A DNA stretch of 64,000 nucleotides from Pelodera strongyloides (Eukaryota; Nematoda; Chromadorea; Rhabditida; Rhabditidae). Below, piece by piece: positions 12,325-22,645 of the stretch. The stretch spans positions 1 to 64,000 of the forward strand of contig JAANDG010000513.1 in NCBI GenBank assembly GCA_036852015.1. Direction: 5' to 3'. The first letter of the stretch is position 1, and each line of letters begins with the position of its first letter. The position numbers and the translations under genes were made by a program. Below the pieces are notes generated by a model that had not been told where the DNA came from, did no database searches, and worked only from the letters and a program-made list of their open reading frames with translations.

Positions 12325-15300
12325 GTACTGTATATGTACAAAGTTAAGAGGAGGACTGAATATAATAAAGTTTGCGTTACCCTCAGGATCTGATGCCACA
12401 AGAAAGACCTGACAAGTCTGATTGGGAGATTGCACGAAAGGTAGTGCAGACCATCGCACATTCTATGCCCAAGGATTTCCATACGACAAAAGTTGGTTTC
12501 TATGCTAACAACGGGGAGATTTCAGAGAGCAATAACGCGTTTGCTATATAGAATTTTCCGAGTTATGTATAAGTTGAATAAGTGCTTAGACCTGTATCTG
12601 TTATTTAGCCGAAATATAACAACATATATTATCTACTATTGTGTATTCAGCTCATCAGCCGAATGCGTCGAGTTCGCAACGAGAACACTTATTTAGCCCT
12701 ATTGATTGATTTGGTGAATAGCATGTTTGGATATAATATTGATCGATCGAAGTGTAAGTTTTTGTTTTTATCGAGATACGTATTTTACCAGTGGCGCACC
12801 ATTGGTACTATACTGGTACCATTGATAGACAAGTTTGGTAGAATAAGTACAGATATGAGCGCGGAGACAGAGTCAGCGGGAGGTAGTTAGAGAGTTAGAA
12901 GGAGATTCAGAGAGGTAGCTGGAGAAAGTAAACCTAATATGGTGATTTCTTCAAAACTGGAAATCAACAAAACTTTGCAGATCTTGAGGCCATATAAGTA
13001 TGCCCAGCCAATACATACAACACGGGTACGAAGGCACGAAGGACACAGGACGAGATACATATAACTTATCGGCTTTCTTTTTTCTTTCTTTTATTTACTT
13101 TTCTTCATTTCGCGTACTTTTTCGTCGACTTTCGCTCTTTTTCTGATGGACTACTTATAACTTGAAACAGTTTAACGCTCTTCAATTTTCTAATTTCTTA
13201 CCTGGGTTTATCTGTTGCAACTGTAAACGAAGTATTTTCCTTCGACTCGTCCTCTTTTTGATTTGTCGATGAAGGTGAACGATATCTGTATAAATTATTC
13301 AATAATAAAAAAGAATAACAAATGATCATGAAAATAAAAAGTGTGCAAATTAGTAGAATTGGCCTTTCAACCCAGTTTACGGGTTCGAAAAAATGTGTGC
13401 TATGCGGTTACGATACAAACAATTCGTATTTACAATCGGGGGAAACACTATGAATGAAAGCAAGACTGCAAGCATAAGATGCACTAATCAGAAGACTGGA
13501 CAGTTCAATATCGCCCTAGACCGATGTTGTGGAGAACTTTGTCATTAGGAACTCGTCCTCAGGACCTTATATCATGAGCAATCTTTGAACAAATATTGCC
13601 CCAACCTTGAATAAAGGCATGGAAACCAAGTGCTTTCTCTTGAGGCCGTATTCACCAACACGCAGGGAGCCCTCCCTGGCCTCGCCAAGGAGCTGAAGTC
13701 TGCGTAGAGAGTGCGAGAGCACAAGAGATTCAGAGCGTGCGGGAACCAAGGGAGGGCTCCCTGTGTGCTGGTGAATACGGACTCTGAACCCTTACCTATT
13801 CAAGAGGTCTTTTAATTCCGGATCGTCTCCCGAGCAAGAAACTGTGGAATTTTTCCGTGAAACCGTTGTAGACGCAGGTTCTTTTGAGGTTTCTCTGAAA
13901 TGAACAAGGAAATGCTCATGCTCACTAGCTTGAGCTAGCTTGCTCAATGTTAGGTTACTTATGGTTTGCTTGTTATTGAGATGTAAGTATATCTTAGGAT
14001 TTAGGATACAAAAATCTCACAAGCTCACCTCGAAGGCGTGAGATACCGATCCAAAAGCCTTTGCACGGATAAGTCGCCTTTCGACGAACGAGAATCCTGA
14101 AGGAAATATGTGCATTATGGTATTTTGTTCATTCTTCAAATCGTTTTGTACTTTGTACTAACATCCTTGGTATCATTTTTACTTATTCATTCAATAAAGA
14201 TTAGTATTCAACTAAATAAAACTAATTATGAGAAAATACAGAAAAACGAAAGAGTCGCGCTAAATGTGTGTGCTGAAACGTAGTGTTACTGCTTATTGGA
14301 ATTCCCGTTTTTCAACCCAAACCGTAAATTTATTTCGTCTTTGTTAATAGTATACTAGTAAATACGGAAGGAAGTAAACTGTTTCCGTTGCATTATGTAA
14401 ACATTGCCAAAAATAGAAGAATAAAAAATAATACCCTTGAAACAGAAGACAGTTTTCGAGCTGATGGGGAATATGTGGCACTAGTGATTCCGTTTAAAGG
14501 GTCTCCGGGGCTGAAGTCCCTAGAACATTCGAAATTAAGAAGTTATCAGGATCTAATGATTCTCTTCCCATGATTAACTGATAATTGATAATTGAAGAAG
14601 TTACCAGAGGCCATATTCACCACCCCGATTTCCTTGGGGAAGTATTCCCTGGGGACAGAAAATAGCATTCTAATGTGAGATACGCAGAGAAAAAGACGGG
14701 AAATCCCCCCACGGGGAACTTAGTGGTGAATATGGCCTCAGAATGATTATGAAAGCACATTCTGTTGGAGCAAAAAAAATTTGAATGTAGACGCTGGCAA
14801 CTAGTTTATTATACACTTATACCTTTTGATGGTCCTGGCCCGTATTCTCGATTCTGCGGCCCCCGAAGGCGGTTTTCGTGCCGCACTCGTAGTGGAAGAC
14901 GCACCGGCACTTGTTGTATACCCGGACCCTGTCAATGAAAGCTAAAATGTTGTAACCGCATAGAGACCGCAACAGTCGTTTTTGTAGAGTATGCCGGACA
15001 ATGAATATCTATGTAGTGATATTAATAAAAATGATAATCTATAACATATAGGAAAGTAGCTGTTCGTCATAGCTTGCAAAACCCGGACGTTATTTAAAAT
15101 GTTGGGTAGCTGTGTTCACACAATACTTGCTTTTGATAAGGAATCGGAACTACTTATTGTTGTATATTCTGTACTTCAGTTATATTACATATGTCGCATA
15201 TCAATCTGCAATTAATTATTAATCTTAATAGCTTACCAAAATAGGAGGACGTCCTTCCAGCTGATGTAGAGTATGCTGAAGAGGTGGGAGTGGTGCGAGT

Positions 15301-15985
15301 CGACGGTGAGTACCTAAAGACGATTGGAAAATTAAAACACGAGAGCATTTATTGTCAATATGAAGGGTTTGAAACATTGATAATATTGATAAAGGAACAC
15401 ACTTTTTTTGAAACTGATAAAGGAAATAATTGGGGATAAATACAATCCCACAGACTAAGGAAAGTTAGAGGTTCAAGTTCTTTAGCTACTAATTTGTATA
15501 AAATTTATTTGTTTATTCGCAACGAGCAAATAATTGAAACGATAAATCCAAAACAATAAAGGAAAAGAACGTCACGGAGCAAGCATAAAGCGTAAAGGAT
15601 ACTATGTGAATTCTGCTATTGTGGACCTATGTTATGTACCAATGTCACCTAAAAATTCAAAGCGATATAACGACCTGTTTTTGAAACGTATTGCAGAGAA
15701 TTCCATATTCCATTCCTATGTGTTCAGCGAGCTCGAATTGAGCTCGATTCTTTATTCTAATCATTCTCTTTTGCATAAGGCGAATAACGACGCAGTAATA
15801 CAGAATCCATTTCAAAAACAGGATGTTACACAGCTTTAAAGTTTCTGAGTTGTCAAAGTATCAACTTGCCTGTCTGTAACGGAGGAACTTGGGCTGGACC
15901 ATCCGACGGAAATCCCCACTACGGCCGGACTCGTTAGTGCTCGGCCTTGCGAGCCATATTTACGTTTTGTGAAGTTTGTGGACAT
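340..15985 (-). CDS. unc-82: Full model of UNC-82-like gene, N-terminal ten exons, 3' truncated by window
   Basis: The exons on the minus strand are 15870-15985 (ATG at 15985), 15237-15313, 14823-14928, 14435-14519, 14029-14096, 13796-13894, 13202-13285, 9702-9826, 2361-2492 and 340-479. All junctions are phase-compatible and give 344 codons without a stop. The N-terminal 190 residues are rich in Ser, Thr, Pro, Arg and Tyr. They repeat a DRY/NRY-x-S/T-P-S motif at residues 38-44, 142-151 and 181-190. The exon at 9702-9826 encodes a more ordered segment containing VRVKWGVKEE. The kinase loop begins near residue 318. The first donor is GC (GCAAGT) instead of GT. The acceptor TTTCAG lies 9 bases before the ATG, so it may receive a spliced leader. 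The seven clustered exons certainly form one gene. Linking them across 3.4 and 7.2 kb introns to the kinase exons rests on strand and phase only; a separate gene is possible. Confidence 0.6.
603..725. mobile_element. MITE family B, copy 1 (GGCCATATTCACCAC ends)
   Basis: An inverted-repeat element with ends reading GCCATATTCACCAC and GTGGTGAATATGGC. A possible 4-base CAGA direct repeat flanks it. The middle carries palindromic TTCCCCG and CGGGGAA-like blocks. Two relatives are at 13641-13787 and 14605-14742. All three lie in introns of the UNC-82-like gene model. It has no coding capacity. Confidence 0.75.
1072..1148. repeat. (GA)n purine tract
   Basis: Nearly uninterrupted GA repeats in the intron between 480 and 2360. 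The same class of tract recurs about twenty times in the window. Confidence 0.9.
4033..4114 (-). pseudogene. tRNA-like relic with A and B boxes
   Basis: On the minus strand the sequence has an A box (TAGCTCAGCAGG), a D-arm that pairs (GCTC with GAGC), and a B box (GGGTTCGAATACC). The anticodon stem does not pair and the acceptor ends do not match. It is therefore probably a tRNA pseudogene or a tRNA-derived SINE head, not a functional tRNA. Confidence 0.6.
4310..4381. repeat. GC-rich perfect hairpin with a partial third repeat
   Basis: Positions 4328-4345 and 4349-4366 are perfectly complementary over 18 bases with a 3-base loop (GTA). The unit AGAAGAGCCCTACGG follows at 4367-4381 as a partial third copy. 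A short palindrome (CGGCCGAAGGCCG) precedes it. It stands out from the AT-rich surroundings. Function unknown. Confidence 0.85.
4547..4634. mobile_element. MITE family A, short copy
   Basis: It starts TTAAAGCGAAATACCGGCC and ends in the inverted complement GGTATTTCGCTTTAA, with TTAA at both borders. At 88 bp it is an internally deleted form of the 160-184 bp copies elsewhere. Right arm: GATGCGTTTCAAAAACCG. Confidence 0.85.
5870..6010. repeat. Dispersed repeat shared with 44812-44875
   Basis: The stretch with TAGCCCGAAGACGTCG followed by TCTCTGCGG resembles one near 44812 (TAGCCCGAAGACTTCG, then CTCTGCGG), indicating two diverged copies of an unclassified repeat. A short direct repeat of AATAGTGAGC precedes this copy. 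The local open frames on both strands are probably fortuitous. Confidence 0.45.
6918..8124. repeat. Cluster of (GA)n tracts
   Basis: Separate GA-rich tracts lie at about 6918-7040, 7371-7446, 7885-7930 and 8055-8124. They produce long Ser/Leu-rich artefactual frames on the minus strand. Confidence 0.85.
8698..8857. mobile_element. MITE family A copy
   Basis: 160 bp, TTAA at both borders. The left end reads AAGCGAAACACCGGACGG; the right end GGCCGGTATTTCGCTT. The internal half-palindrome holds ATTCGAGCAA-type sequence shared with the copies at 28583 and 34787. Non-coding. Confidence 0.85.
8984..9171. repeat. (CT)n pyrimidine tract
   Basis: A long CT/CCT-rich tract. It explains the Ser/Leu-rich frame on the plus strand and the Arg/Glu-rich frame on the minus strand. 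Confidence 0.9.
9990..10132. mobile_element. MITE family A copy, right end degraded
   Basis: The left border TTAAAGCGAAACAGGCCGG is intact. The right arm (CGTTTCAAAAACAGGCCGG) is followed by ATTTCTTGATG instead of ATTTCGCTTTAA, so the last bases are lost. Confidence 0.8.
11049..11533 (+). CDS. Candidate small secreted protein gene nested in the kinase gene
   Basis: An ATG at 11049 lies one base after a TTTCAG acceptor (11042-11047), the arrangement expected at a spliced-leader site. The first open segment encodes a hydrophobic N-terminus (MLRLSVYLMLGYFCTA) that looks like a signal peptide, then about 50 polar residues to a stop at 11250. Alternatively a donor (AAA|GTAACC) just before that stop leads in phase to exons 11354-11436 and 11493-11533, which end at GTAAGT. 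A second possible reading of exon 11354-11436, frame ICIDTDLASK, would need a GTCGGT donor instead. I do not recognise the product. It lies on the strand opposite the surrounding kinase gene. Confidence 0.35.
11793..11975 (-). other. Isolated coding-like fragment, Pro/Tyr-rich
   Basis: One minus-strand frame reads YEPQSPRYYNQYHPNPK, unlike random AT-rich sequence and similar in composition to the N-terminal part of the kinase gene. It could be an alternative exon, but flanking splice sites do not give the phase needed between 13202 and 9826. A relic is equally possible. Confidence 0.2.
12291..12322. repeat. (TA)n microsatellite
   Basis: Uninterrupted alternating TA. Confidence 0.95.
13641..13787. 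mobile_element. MITE family B, diverged copy
   Basis: Inverted ends GAGGCCGTATTCACCA and TGGTGAATACGGACTC. Inside them are longer palindromic blocks with CAGGGAGCCCTCCCTGG facing GGAGGGCTCCCTGTG. It sits in a 510-base intron of the UNC-82-like model. Confidence 0.75.
14605..14742. mobile_element. MITE family B, copy 2
   Basis: Ends GGCCATATTCACCAC and GTGGTGAATATGGCC, flanked by CAGA on both sides. The interior matches the copy at 603-725 in the opposite orientation. It lies in the intron between exons 14435-14519 and 14823-14928. Confidence 0.8.
15656..15839. mobile_element. MITE family A, diverged copy
   Basis: The left arm has CAAAGCGATATAACGACC and CTGTTTTTGAAACGTATTG; the right arm has TTTCAAAAACAGGATG and ends CTTTAA. 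It carries the family's internal GAGCTCGATT and ATTCTAAT blocks. It lies within the intron next to the start exon of the kinase gene. Confidence 0.65.
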
Positions 15986-17573
15986 AATATACACCTGAAA
16001 ATCATGCTACGTCGTCCTATGTTTTATTAACAAACAATGCAAAAATGCAAATTGCAAAAATACGAAATGGGATAATCCGTGTTTTCCTCAAAAACGGGTT
16101 ATATTAAAAAGAAATATTAAGAAAACTTTAGAATAAAAGATGTATTATCAACATTTCTATCAACGTTATCAAAAACTATCCTATGAGTTCGTCAGCACTC
16201 CAGCGTCGCGTTTTCTAGTACAGAATACTAATTCTAACTATAAAAAAGAAATATCATTTCATTGCATTTCAGGTAGGGAATAAACTAAAGTTACAAAATA
16301 ATTTCAGGACACATCTGACTCCTTGATATCTATTTGGTATGAGGGTTGCAATAAAAGAAATCGACTTTTCTGATAGCTCCTTAGGCCTTAGGCCCTAGAG
16401 TGCATGCGCTTTGTCCAACACCCGGTTTTAATTTCGTCAATTTTAGAGGTGAAAAAAAACCACAAATGCTTACAAAAAGAGTGCAATAAAACTTTTTGTC
16501 GTTGCGTGTTTAGCATATGTCAAGGGTATTGCTTTATGTCAGGGTAAAACGTACGAGGGTACGAGGATGTTCAAACAAAGATCATTCTTCAAACCTATAC
16601 TGTAACACTCGTGTGATGCTTTGCTCCTTCTTATTTCAGTAAAAATTGCCAGCATACAACATACCATAGGTGGCCTGGTGAAAATTAACCACCGTGTTAC
16701 TACGTTGTGTTAGAAATAATACTTTTGTATTTTATTTGAGATCACACTTGTACCGGAAATTACGTGTTCGGAATTAGCGTTAAATCAATGTCCGGCTTCT
16801 CGTCCCCTACAGTTTACATAGAGTGTGCGCATTTGAAACTCGAAAAGCTTGAGTGGGAGGTTTACAAATACAAGGGACAGAGAATTAGAGAAAGAGAGAG
16901 ATACGGGAGAGGTGCTCGAGCGAAATAGAGAGCGATATAGGTTAGAGAAAGAGGGGTGGCAGGGAAAGAGAGAAATAGTAATCGGTTATTCTGTGAACAT
17001 ATTCTTGAAAACTGTCCAATATTACTCGGCTCATGTTGTTTTATTGGAATATTGAAAATATACTATACAGGAAGTAAGAATTCCAACAACAAAAAAAAGA
17101 AAAAGAAAAACGTGGAAAGCATAGTAAACATAAAATAACCAAGCCTGTTTACGCAAAATTTCCACAGTGAATAAAACGTAATTTACGAAGCTCTTCTACT
17201 GTAGCGAAATGTGGAAACTGGAAACGATAGCATTTTATAGAAAATTTCAGCAATTTGATTTTCACGTGAGCATAGCCAAAAGATAACAATACATAATGAT
17301 GTGATCAGAATATTTGAGAAGAATCAATTGAACGTGTATCTGAATCGAACGTGTATCTGAATCTGAAGTGTTTTGCACATGATTCGCCTTCAAGTTACGG
17401 TGCAAATCAAAAAGGTTGACACTGAGAAGGCAAACAATTAGGGGGATTTGGAGACAATGTTTACGTAGTAGAAGATTATTTGATCGGATGTGAGCCTTTG
17501 AAGATTCTGAGAGAGCGATCGAAAGACAGAGAGATAAAGAGAGAAAGATAGAGAGACAGATAAAGAGAGAAAG

Positions 17574-17616
<43 letters not shown>

Positions 17617-17811
17617 TTCTTGCCATAGCAGAAATACAGTGAATGATAGAAAAAAATTGATTCACGTGGCATCTTAGAAAAGCAGTGGAGTTTCAGAAAC
17701 TGGCTACGGCAAATGAACTGAACTAATCAAGACAATTTTCGTAATTATTTCGAAAGTTGATATAGAATTTCCCATCGTTCAAGACCTGGCGAGTTCTGAG
17801 ATTTGTGTAAA
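15986..17811. other. Intergenic region upstream of the UNC-82-like start
   Basis: AT-rich DNA with no supported gene. It would hold the promoter of the minus-strand kinase gene. It contains a GA tract at 17515-17612, a 17-base tandem duplication (CGAACGTGTATCTGAAT) near 17329-17367, and a weaker GA-rich patch near 16870-16970. Confidence 0.5.
17515..17612. repeat. (GA)n purine tract
   Basis: GA-rich with a pure (GA) run at its right end. Confidence 0.9.
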
Positions 17812-18012
17812 ATCGTCGATAGTTTTCCGCGATCTAATACTCGGACTCGGGTGGGCACCCGATTGAAAGCTTTTTATGATTTTCAACCACCAGATGTGAT
17901 GAGGCGAAATTTGAATGGCGAATCGACCAATGAAGAAGAAAGTTCTATTGAAAAGGGCGATGAAAACTTGGAAAGAACTTTATTGAGCACCACTTTACTA
18001 TGGAAAAACTCA
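17812..18012 (+). CDS. Coding-like terminal exon, unknown protein
   Basis: An open frame ends at a TAA at 18012. It has balanced composition: a basic Arg-rich start (RSNTRTRVGTR), then FYDFQPPDVMRR, then an acidic stretch (EEESSIEKGDE). It is not a repeat product. It could be the last exon of a plus-strand gene, or a leftover of the one represented at 18395-18937. I do not recognise the protein. Confidence 0.3.
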
Positions 18013-18394
18013 TAAAAGTTTACTATGGTTTAAATCAACTTGTAAAACTGAACCCAATGAAAAATATATAGGGAAAAAGAGAGGTACAGACATGTAGAGA
18101 GGGAAATAAGGAGAAGTAGAAGAGGTACAAAGTGGAGATACGCCACTGAAGAGTAATCATCTGTCTATATTATAAGTTAACAACGCGCTGGTTGAGAGTA
18201 ATTATTCTTTTTCTTTTAATCCAACTGGTTCCTTGGAGTGGAAAGAGAAACTTGTATTTTTCCCTACATCAAAAGCAGCAGGAAAAAATATATCGGCATA
18301 ACTCATTACTTTAAAAGACTCTTTTAATGATACATTAAAAAAATTATTCTATAAAATGTGTAAATTCTTCAAAAATTCGGGAAATTACGCCCAG

Positions 18395-18937
18395 GACCCG
18401 TGGACCAAGTCCAAGCTCTCCGCCAGGGCCAGGTGCATGTTGTATGGGCAAATATTGAGCCGGCAAGATCTCTCAAAGATGACAGACACTTTGCAAGACT
18501 AGAATTCCTTCGGATCACTTGGATTATGAGGTTAATTTGAACTTGTAATTTTGTAAATTACAAGTACATTAAAAGAAAAACAGAACATGATCCTCCGATT
18601 TTACTTTCAGGAATTACAACTGAATGATAATTTCCAGAACGAAGCGATGAAGTTCATTTCCGGGAGAAACGTTGAAGTTCATAAGATGGCGATGGTTCAT
18701 CCATATTGTCTTTTTTCTGAAAAATTATACAACAAATTCCGGGAATGAAACAAATGTGGGTGCACCCTCTACTCCGAGTACAGCAAGAAAACCTTTTCTT
18801 ATCTCTTTGAGGTAAAATTATCATGTTTCATCCCAATTTTATAAATTACCTTCGAGGAATTAAGGAAGATGCCTGTGTGCGATTGGTGGTTATCCATTTT
18901 GGACGACACTTTCAGTGAAGAGCTTGTCAGAAGATAA
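18395..18937 (+). pseudogene. Exon-like segments that do not join in one intact frame
   Basis: Three plus-strand segments have good splice borders: 18395-18530 (after CCCAG, before GTTAAT), 18611-18811 (after TTTCAG, before GTAAAA) and 18857-18937 (TAA at 18935-18937). Segments 2 and 3 share a frame, giving YLFE then ELRKMPVCDWW. That frame is broken by a TGA at 18746-18748. Segment 1 reads openly as VQALRQGQVHVVWANIEPAR but joins segment 2 out of phase. The best explanation is a decayed gene or a wrong exon choice. The product is not recognised. Confidence 0.3.
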
Positions 18938-20306
18938 GATGACTGCCGGATGATTGGGCTCCACTTACTCCGCTGTGCTCCTTGCAAAGTTGAAGGTGTT
19001 ACCATTTTCGTAACGCACCATTTCTTGCTACCCCTTATCATACAGTTTCAGAGTGTAAAGGGTAGGAACCATTCAATTGTATTCAAACCATAACCAACTA
19101 TAAGTATTTCCTATCAGTGTTGTTTTTCACATTTCATCGTTTTCGCAGATTATTTTTCTAGGGCGGCACTAACTCTACATGCAGGTCCGCTAGACGAAGT
19201 GCCACAAACACGCCATCCAGCTGTCCGTTAAACCCCTTGAAGTCCTTATTATTTTACTAGAAATTTCTTGTCACTACTTCGCCACCCTTTCCATGATAAG
19301 TGAGTGAGTCACGGAACTACAAAGATATGACGAAATGTTGTGACTTTTTTATCATGAATAACGTCATCATACATTTTATTTTCTCTCTCTCATCGTATCT
19401 TTCTTGAGCTTCCTCCTTCCCTCCAAGCTATTCCTCCTTTCACTGTTTCCGAATCTTTGTCTCTCAAATAGTTCCTTCACCAACACCGTGTTGATGTACC
19501 TTGATGCATTGAATTTGAGTTCAAGCATGATAAGTTAATCTCGAAACGAAGTTCATACCCATACGAGTGGCCAAAATACAAAGTAAAAAAAAGCAACACT
19601 TCAACTCGCCAATACCTTCTTAAATATCGTTTATTATTATTATTATTAAAATATAATATCAATTTATTATAGGTTTGAATTTTGAATTGCCTACGACATA
19701 ACTAAATATGAAAACGAAAGATTGTAAATTACAAGCTTTCCAGTGTTTATAGTTTAATAGTTTTCTTAAATTGATATTCAATTGATAATTATTTGTCTAG
19801 AAAATAGTACGAGGGTTTACAAAAGTAATCTGTCTGATTATATTTAGAAAAATTATTATCTGATCTTTGTATAACGCTCCCTTCACTGCGTGCAATCTCT
19901 GCATGCACACCGGATGAATCATAAGGATCAAAGTCATGAAGCAGGATGACGTAGCCCCTTTTTCCATAAAGGCCAAACTTCCCATATCAGGAAGAAAACC
20001 AATTTTAGATAAGAAAACTTTTCGCTCAAAAAGACCTTTCATTCAGAGCCCTCTCGGCTCAGTCGGCAGTTCGTCTCAGAAACGGGTCACGCGCTTCATA
20101 TTGATCTATTCGTATTAAAAAGTATACAATATGCATATCATTGAAAACCCGGTAGGCATAACTTAATTAATTTAATCAAGGCTTGTTTAACAAAATTTGA
20201 TTTAAATTTGTTAATCACAAGTAGTTTATTGTCTTTGCTCAAAGCTCAGTTATCCTTGCAGTTTTCCAGCCTAACAAATTGGAAACTTAATTTTAATATT
20301 AAACAG

Positions 20307-22191
20307 ATTGTCCCGCTATCAACACCGATCTTTAATGGTTTCCCACACGGCGGAAAGATCGAGATTCATGCGGACTGCTGGCCCGGACCTAATAAGTGAG
20401 AATTTTTTTTTTGAAATATGCAGTTTTATACTTACACTTTCCAAGCTTTTGTTTAGTTTATATTTCATAGTTCATACACGCCCGCTGTACAGTAAATGTT
20501 AAATCTATATGCGATTTATTCTATATGTGGCTTGCAAGGGCTGTCGAAAAGTGCAATTTTGGCGACGGATACAAAGATAAATTAGTAGTACTACTACCTA
20601 TTTATTTTGAATCCATTATCCTCACCAATTTTAAAACAATTTAGTGGTTTCGTCATCGAGTTTATGTCAAAACACGGAATTGCTTTGCACATCAACGCAC
20701 GAATGGGCAGTTGTGGAGAAAATATTTTGGTGAGTGGTATTTATGAATTTAAGCATTAATTTAAAGGGAATAAATCCTGCTTTTCAACTTAAACTCAACA
20801 ATTAGAGAGAGAGCATGTAGAATGATCTCGTGTATAGAATTTGTGTGTTCGTAATTTTAAACGATTCACAAAGCAAGAGTGTAACGGGCGATATGAGCAC
20901 TATCAAAAATTACAGAAGCCACCAAAATTAGCACAACTATGCTGTTTCGAAGTTATGTTGATTAATGAGATCTTATGTGAAATGTCGGCTGTGCTACATG
21001 ATTTTGATTACGTCATATCTTTGATTATGTCATATCCAATTATCGATTGACATTTCAGGTGCTCAACTCCTTCAAAAACGGTCATTGGGAATGCGAAGAA
21101 AGACATTGCAATCCTTTCCACGGACACTTCCACTTGAAAATTAAGAATAAGCACGGGCATTACTCGGTCAGTATTATTACTTTACTTTTCCGATAAAATA
21201 TACCGATGGGGTAGGTGACAGGCGTCTCCTGTTTAGCATGCTCTCTCGCTTTCTCTGCTTTTGACAGAAACCCGGGGGAGCACGGTAAACAGGATACGCC
21301 AGTAACGTACCCCAGCGGTAAATTTTATTTATCGGAACCGGCGAACCGGCCTCTGTTTTACTCGTCCATTCCGTATTGCGTGCAGCGTAGGATGAACAAT
21401 CTAACGGACTACTTAATTTCTCCCAAACTCTCAAGTTCAACTGAAATCTCATAGGAAATGTTCACAATGTTTCAATTGGCGACGTCTTCGGAGCCTTGCT
21501 AATTGGTTTTTGGTCGAGACCAGCTTTTCGGATGTCTCCGCCCGATCATTTGTGAAGTTACGATAATTTCTAGATCGACGTCAATCACCGTCACGTGTGT
21601 AACTTCCATCACCGCGAGACTTCTCATCACATCCACACGATGTCCGTGAGAGGAGACATCCGAGTGCAGAAGATACACTTTGAGGGATTCCATCATCATA
21701 ATGGAGGAGGTAAGTAAAGCCCTCAGCAATCAAAAACAAACATGATCAAAAGTCAAACCCGTTCAAAATGATTTCGGAAAGTAGAAAACCTACACATTCT
21801 GTTGTCTTTCATTAAATGAAAGCAATTGGGCAAAGCTCATAAGGGTCATTTTTCACCTCACAGTTATAATCTCCGCTTTAGTTGCTTAACTAATAAAACA
21901 ATGACAACTGACAATGGGACATTGAATACGCTATGGAACTAATTACGATTCACGTCTACCTAACGGCTACCCCAACTTATAGGCGTTCAAGTCGGCGGTG
22001 GTGCGTATCCAATGGCTGCCCCCATAATGTACAGTCAACCAGCCCCAATGGTAGTTGCTGCCCCTCCGCCCGTAGTTATGGCCGCACCGCCAGTGGTGGT
22101 CGTAGAAGAAGGACATCATCATCATCACCACCACAGACACCACCATGGACTCCTACACAACCTATTCCACCATCATCATCACCATTGCTAG
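20307..22191 (+). CDS. Galectin with Pro/Ala-rich and His-rich C-terminal tail (5' exon missing)
   Basis: The exons are 20307-20395, 20645-20729, 21059-21166, 21574-21709 and 21983-22191 (TAG). They are in phase and give 208 residues. The galectin carbohydrate-recognition fold is clear. The canonical sugar-contact residues appear as HINAR, then VLNSF, then W and EER in GHWECEERHCNPF. The second half has VCNFHHR and SVRGDIRVQKIHFEG, typical of nematode galectins. All seven usual binding residues (H, N, R, N, W, E, R) are kept, so it probably binds beta-galactosides. After the domain comes a Gly-rich hinge, about 35 residues rich in Pro, Ala and Val, and a tail with three His clusters ending in Cys. 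A short start exon upstream of 20307 was not found. One donor is weak (GTCAGT). AATAAA follows at 22259. Confidence 0.85.
21188..21338. mobile_element. Palindromic MITE in galectin intron
   Basis: The left arm has TTCCGATAAAATATACCG, GGGGTAGGTGACAGGCGT and TCCTGTTTAGC. The right arm is its imperfect inverted complement ending TTTTATTTATCGGAA. It lies in the intron between 21166 and 21574 and is unrelated to families A and B. Confidence 0.75.
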
Positions 22192-22258
22192 CCTGATGAC
22201 TAATTGTGTACTAATTGTTTAGTAATCGCTAATTGACAATTTTTTTACCTCGACTACT

Positions 22259-22264
22259 AATAAA
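22259..22264 (+). other. Polyadenylation signal of galectin gene
   Basis: AATAAA about 70 bases after the galectin stop codon, the usual spacing for nematode genes. Confidence 0.7.
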
Positions 22265-22645
22265 ACAATCAAACTGGTTTTGTGCACTTTTTGGTGGGAC
22301 ATGGATGCCAATGTTTTTAAGGTTTCATTCATTTTAGCCTTACCATTACCACTAATACAAACATCTCACTAATACAAGCTTTCTACTTTCCAGTTTCACA
22401 AATGATCTTCGTGATTTGCTACCTGTTCTCATTCATGTGTGCTGTGTTTAAGTGTGATCAATGGTGATAACAAGGAACACACAACCGAATAAACACACTC
22501 TTTTTAACCGGAAACGCATGTGCATGAACACAGAATCATGGTAATTTATAAAGGATATTTCCAAATACACGCAACAACCGTGGGGAACGACGATACAGTG
22601 TTATAGAATTGCAACATATAAAATAACAAAATATGCTATGGATAA

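Larger units (their letters stand above)
9827..13201. other. Intron of the UNC-82-like model
   Basis: It holds a truncated family A MITE, a possible nested plus-strand gene (11049-11533), an isolated coding-like minus fragment (11793-11975) and a TA repeat (12291-12322). No further exon in the correct phase was found for the kinase gene. Confidence 0.5.
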
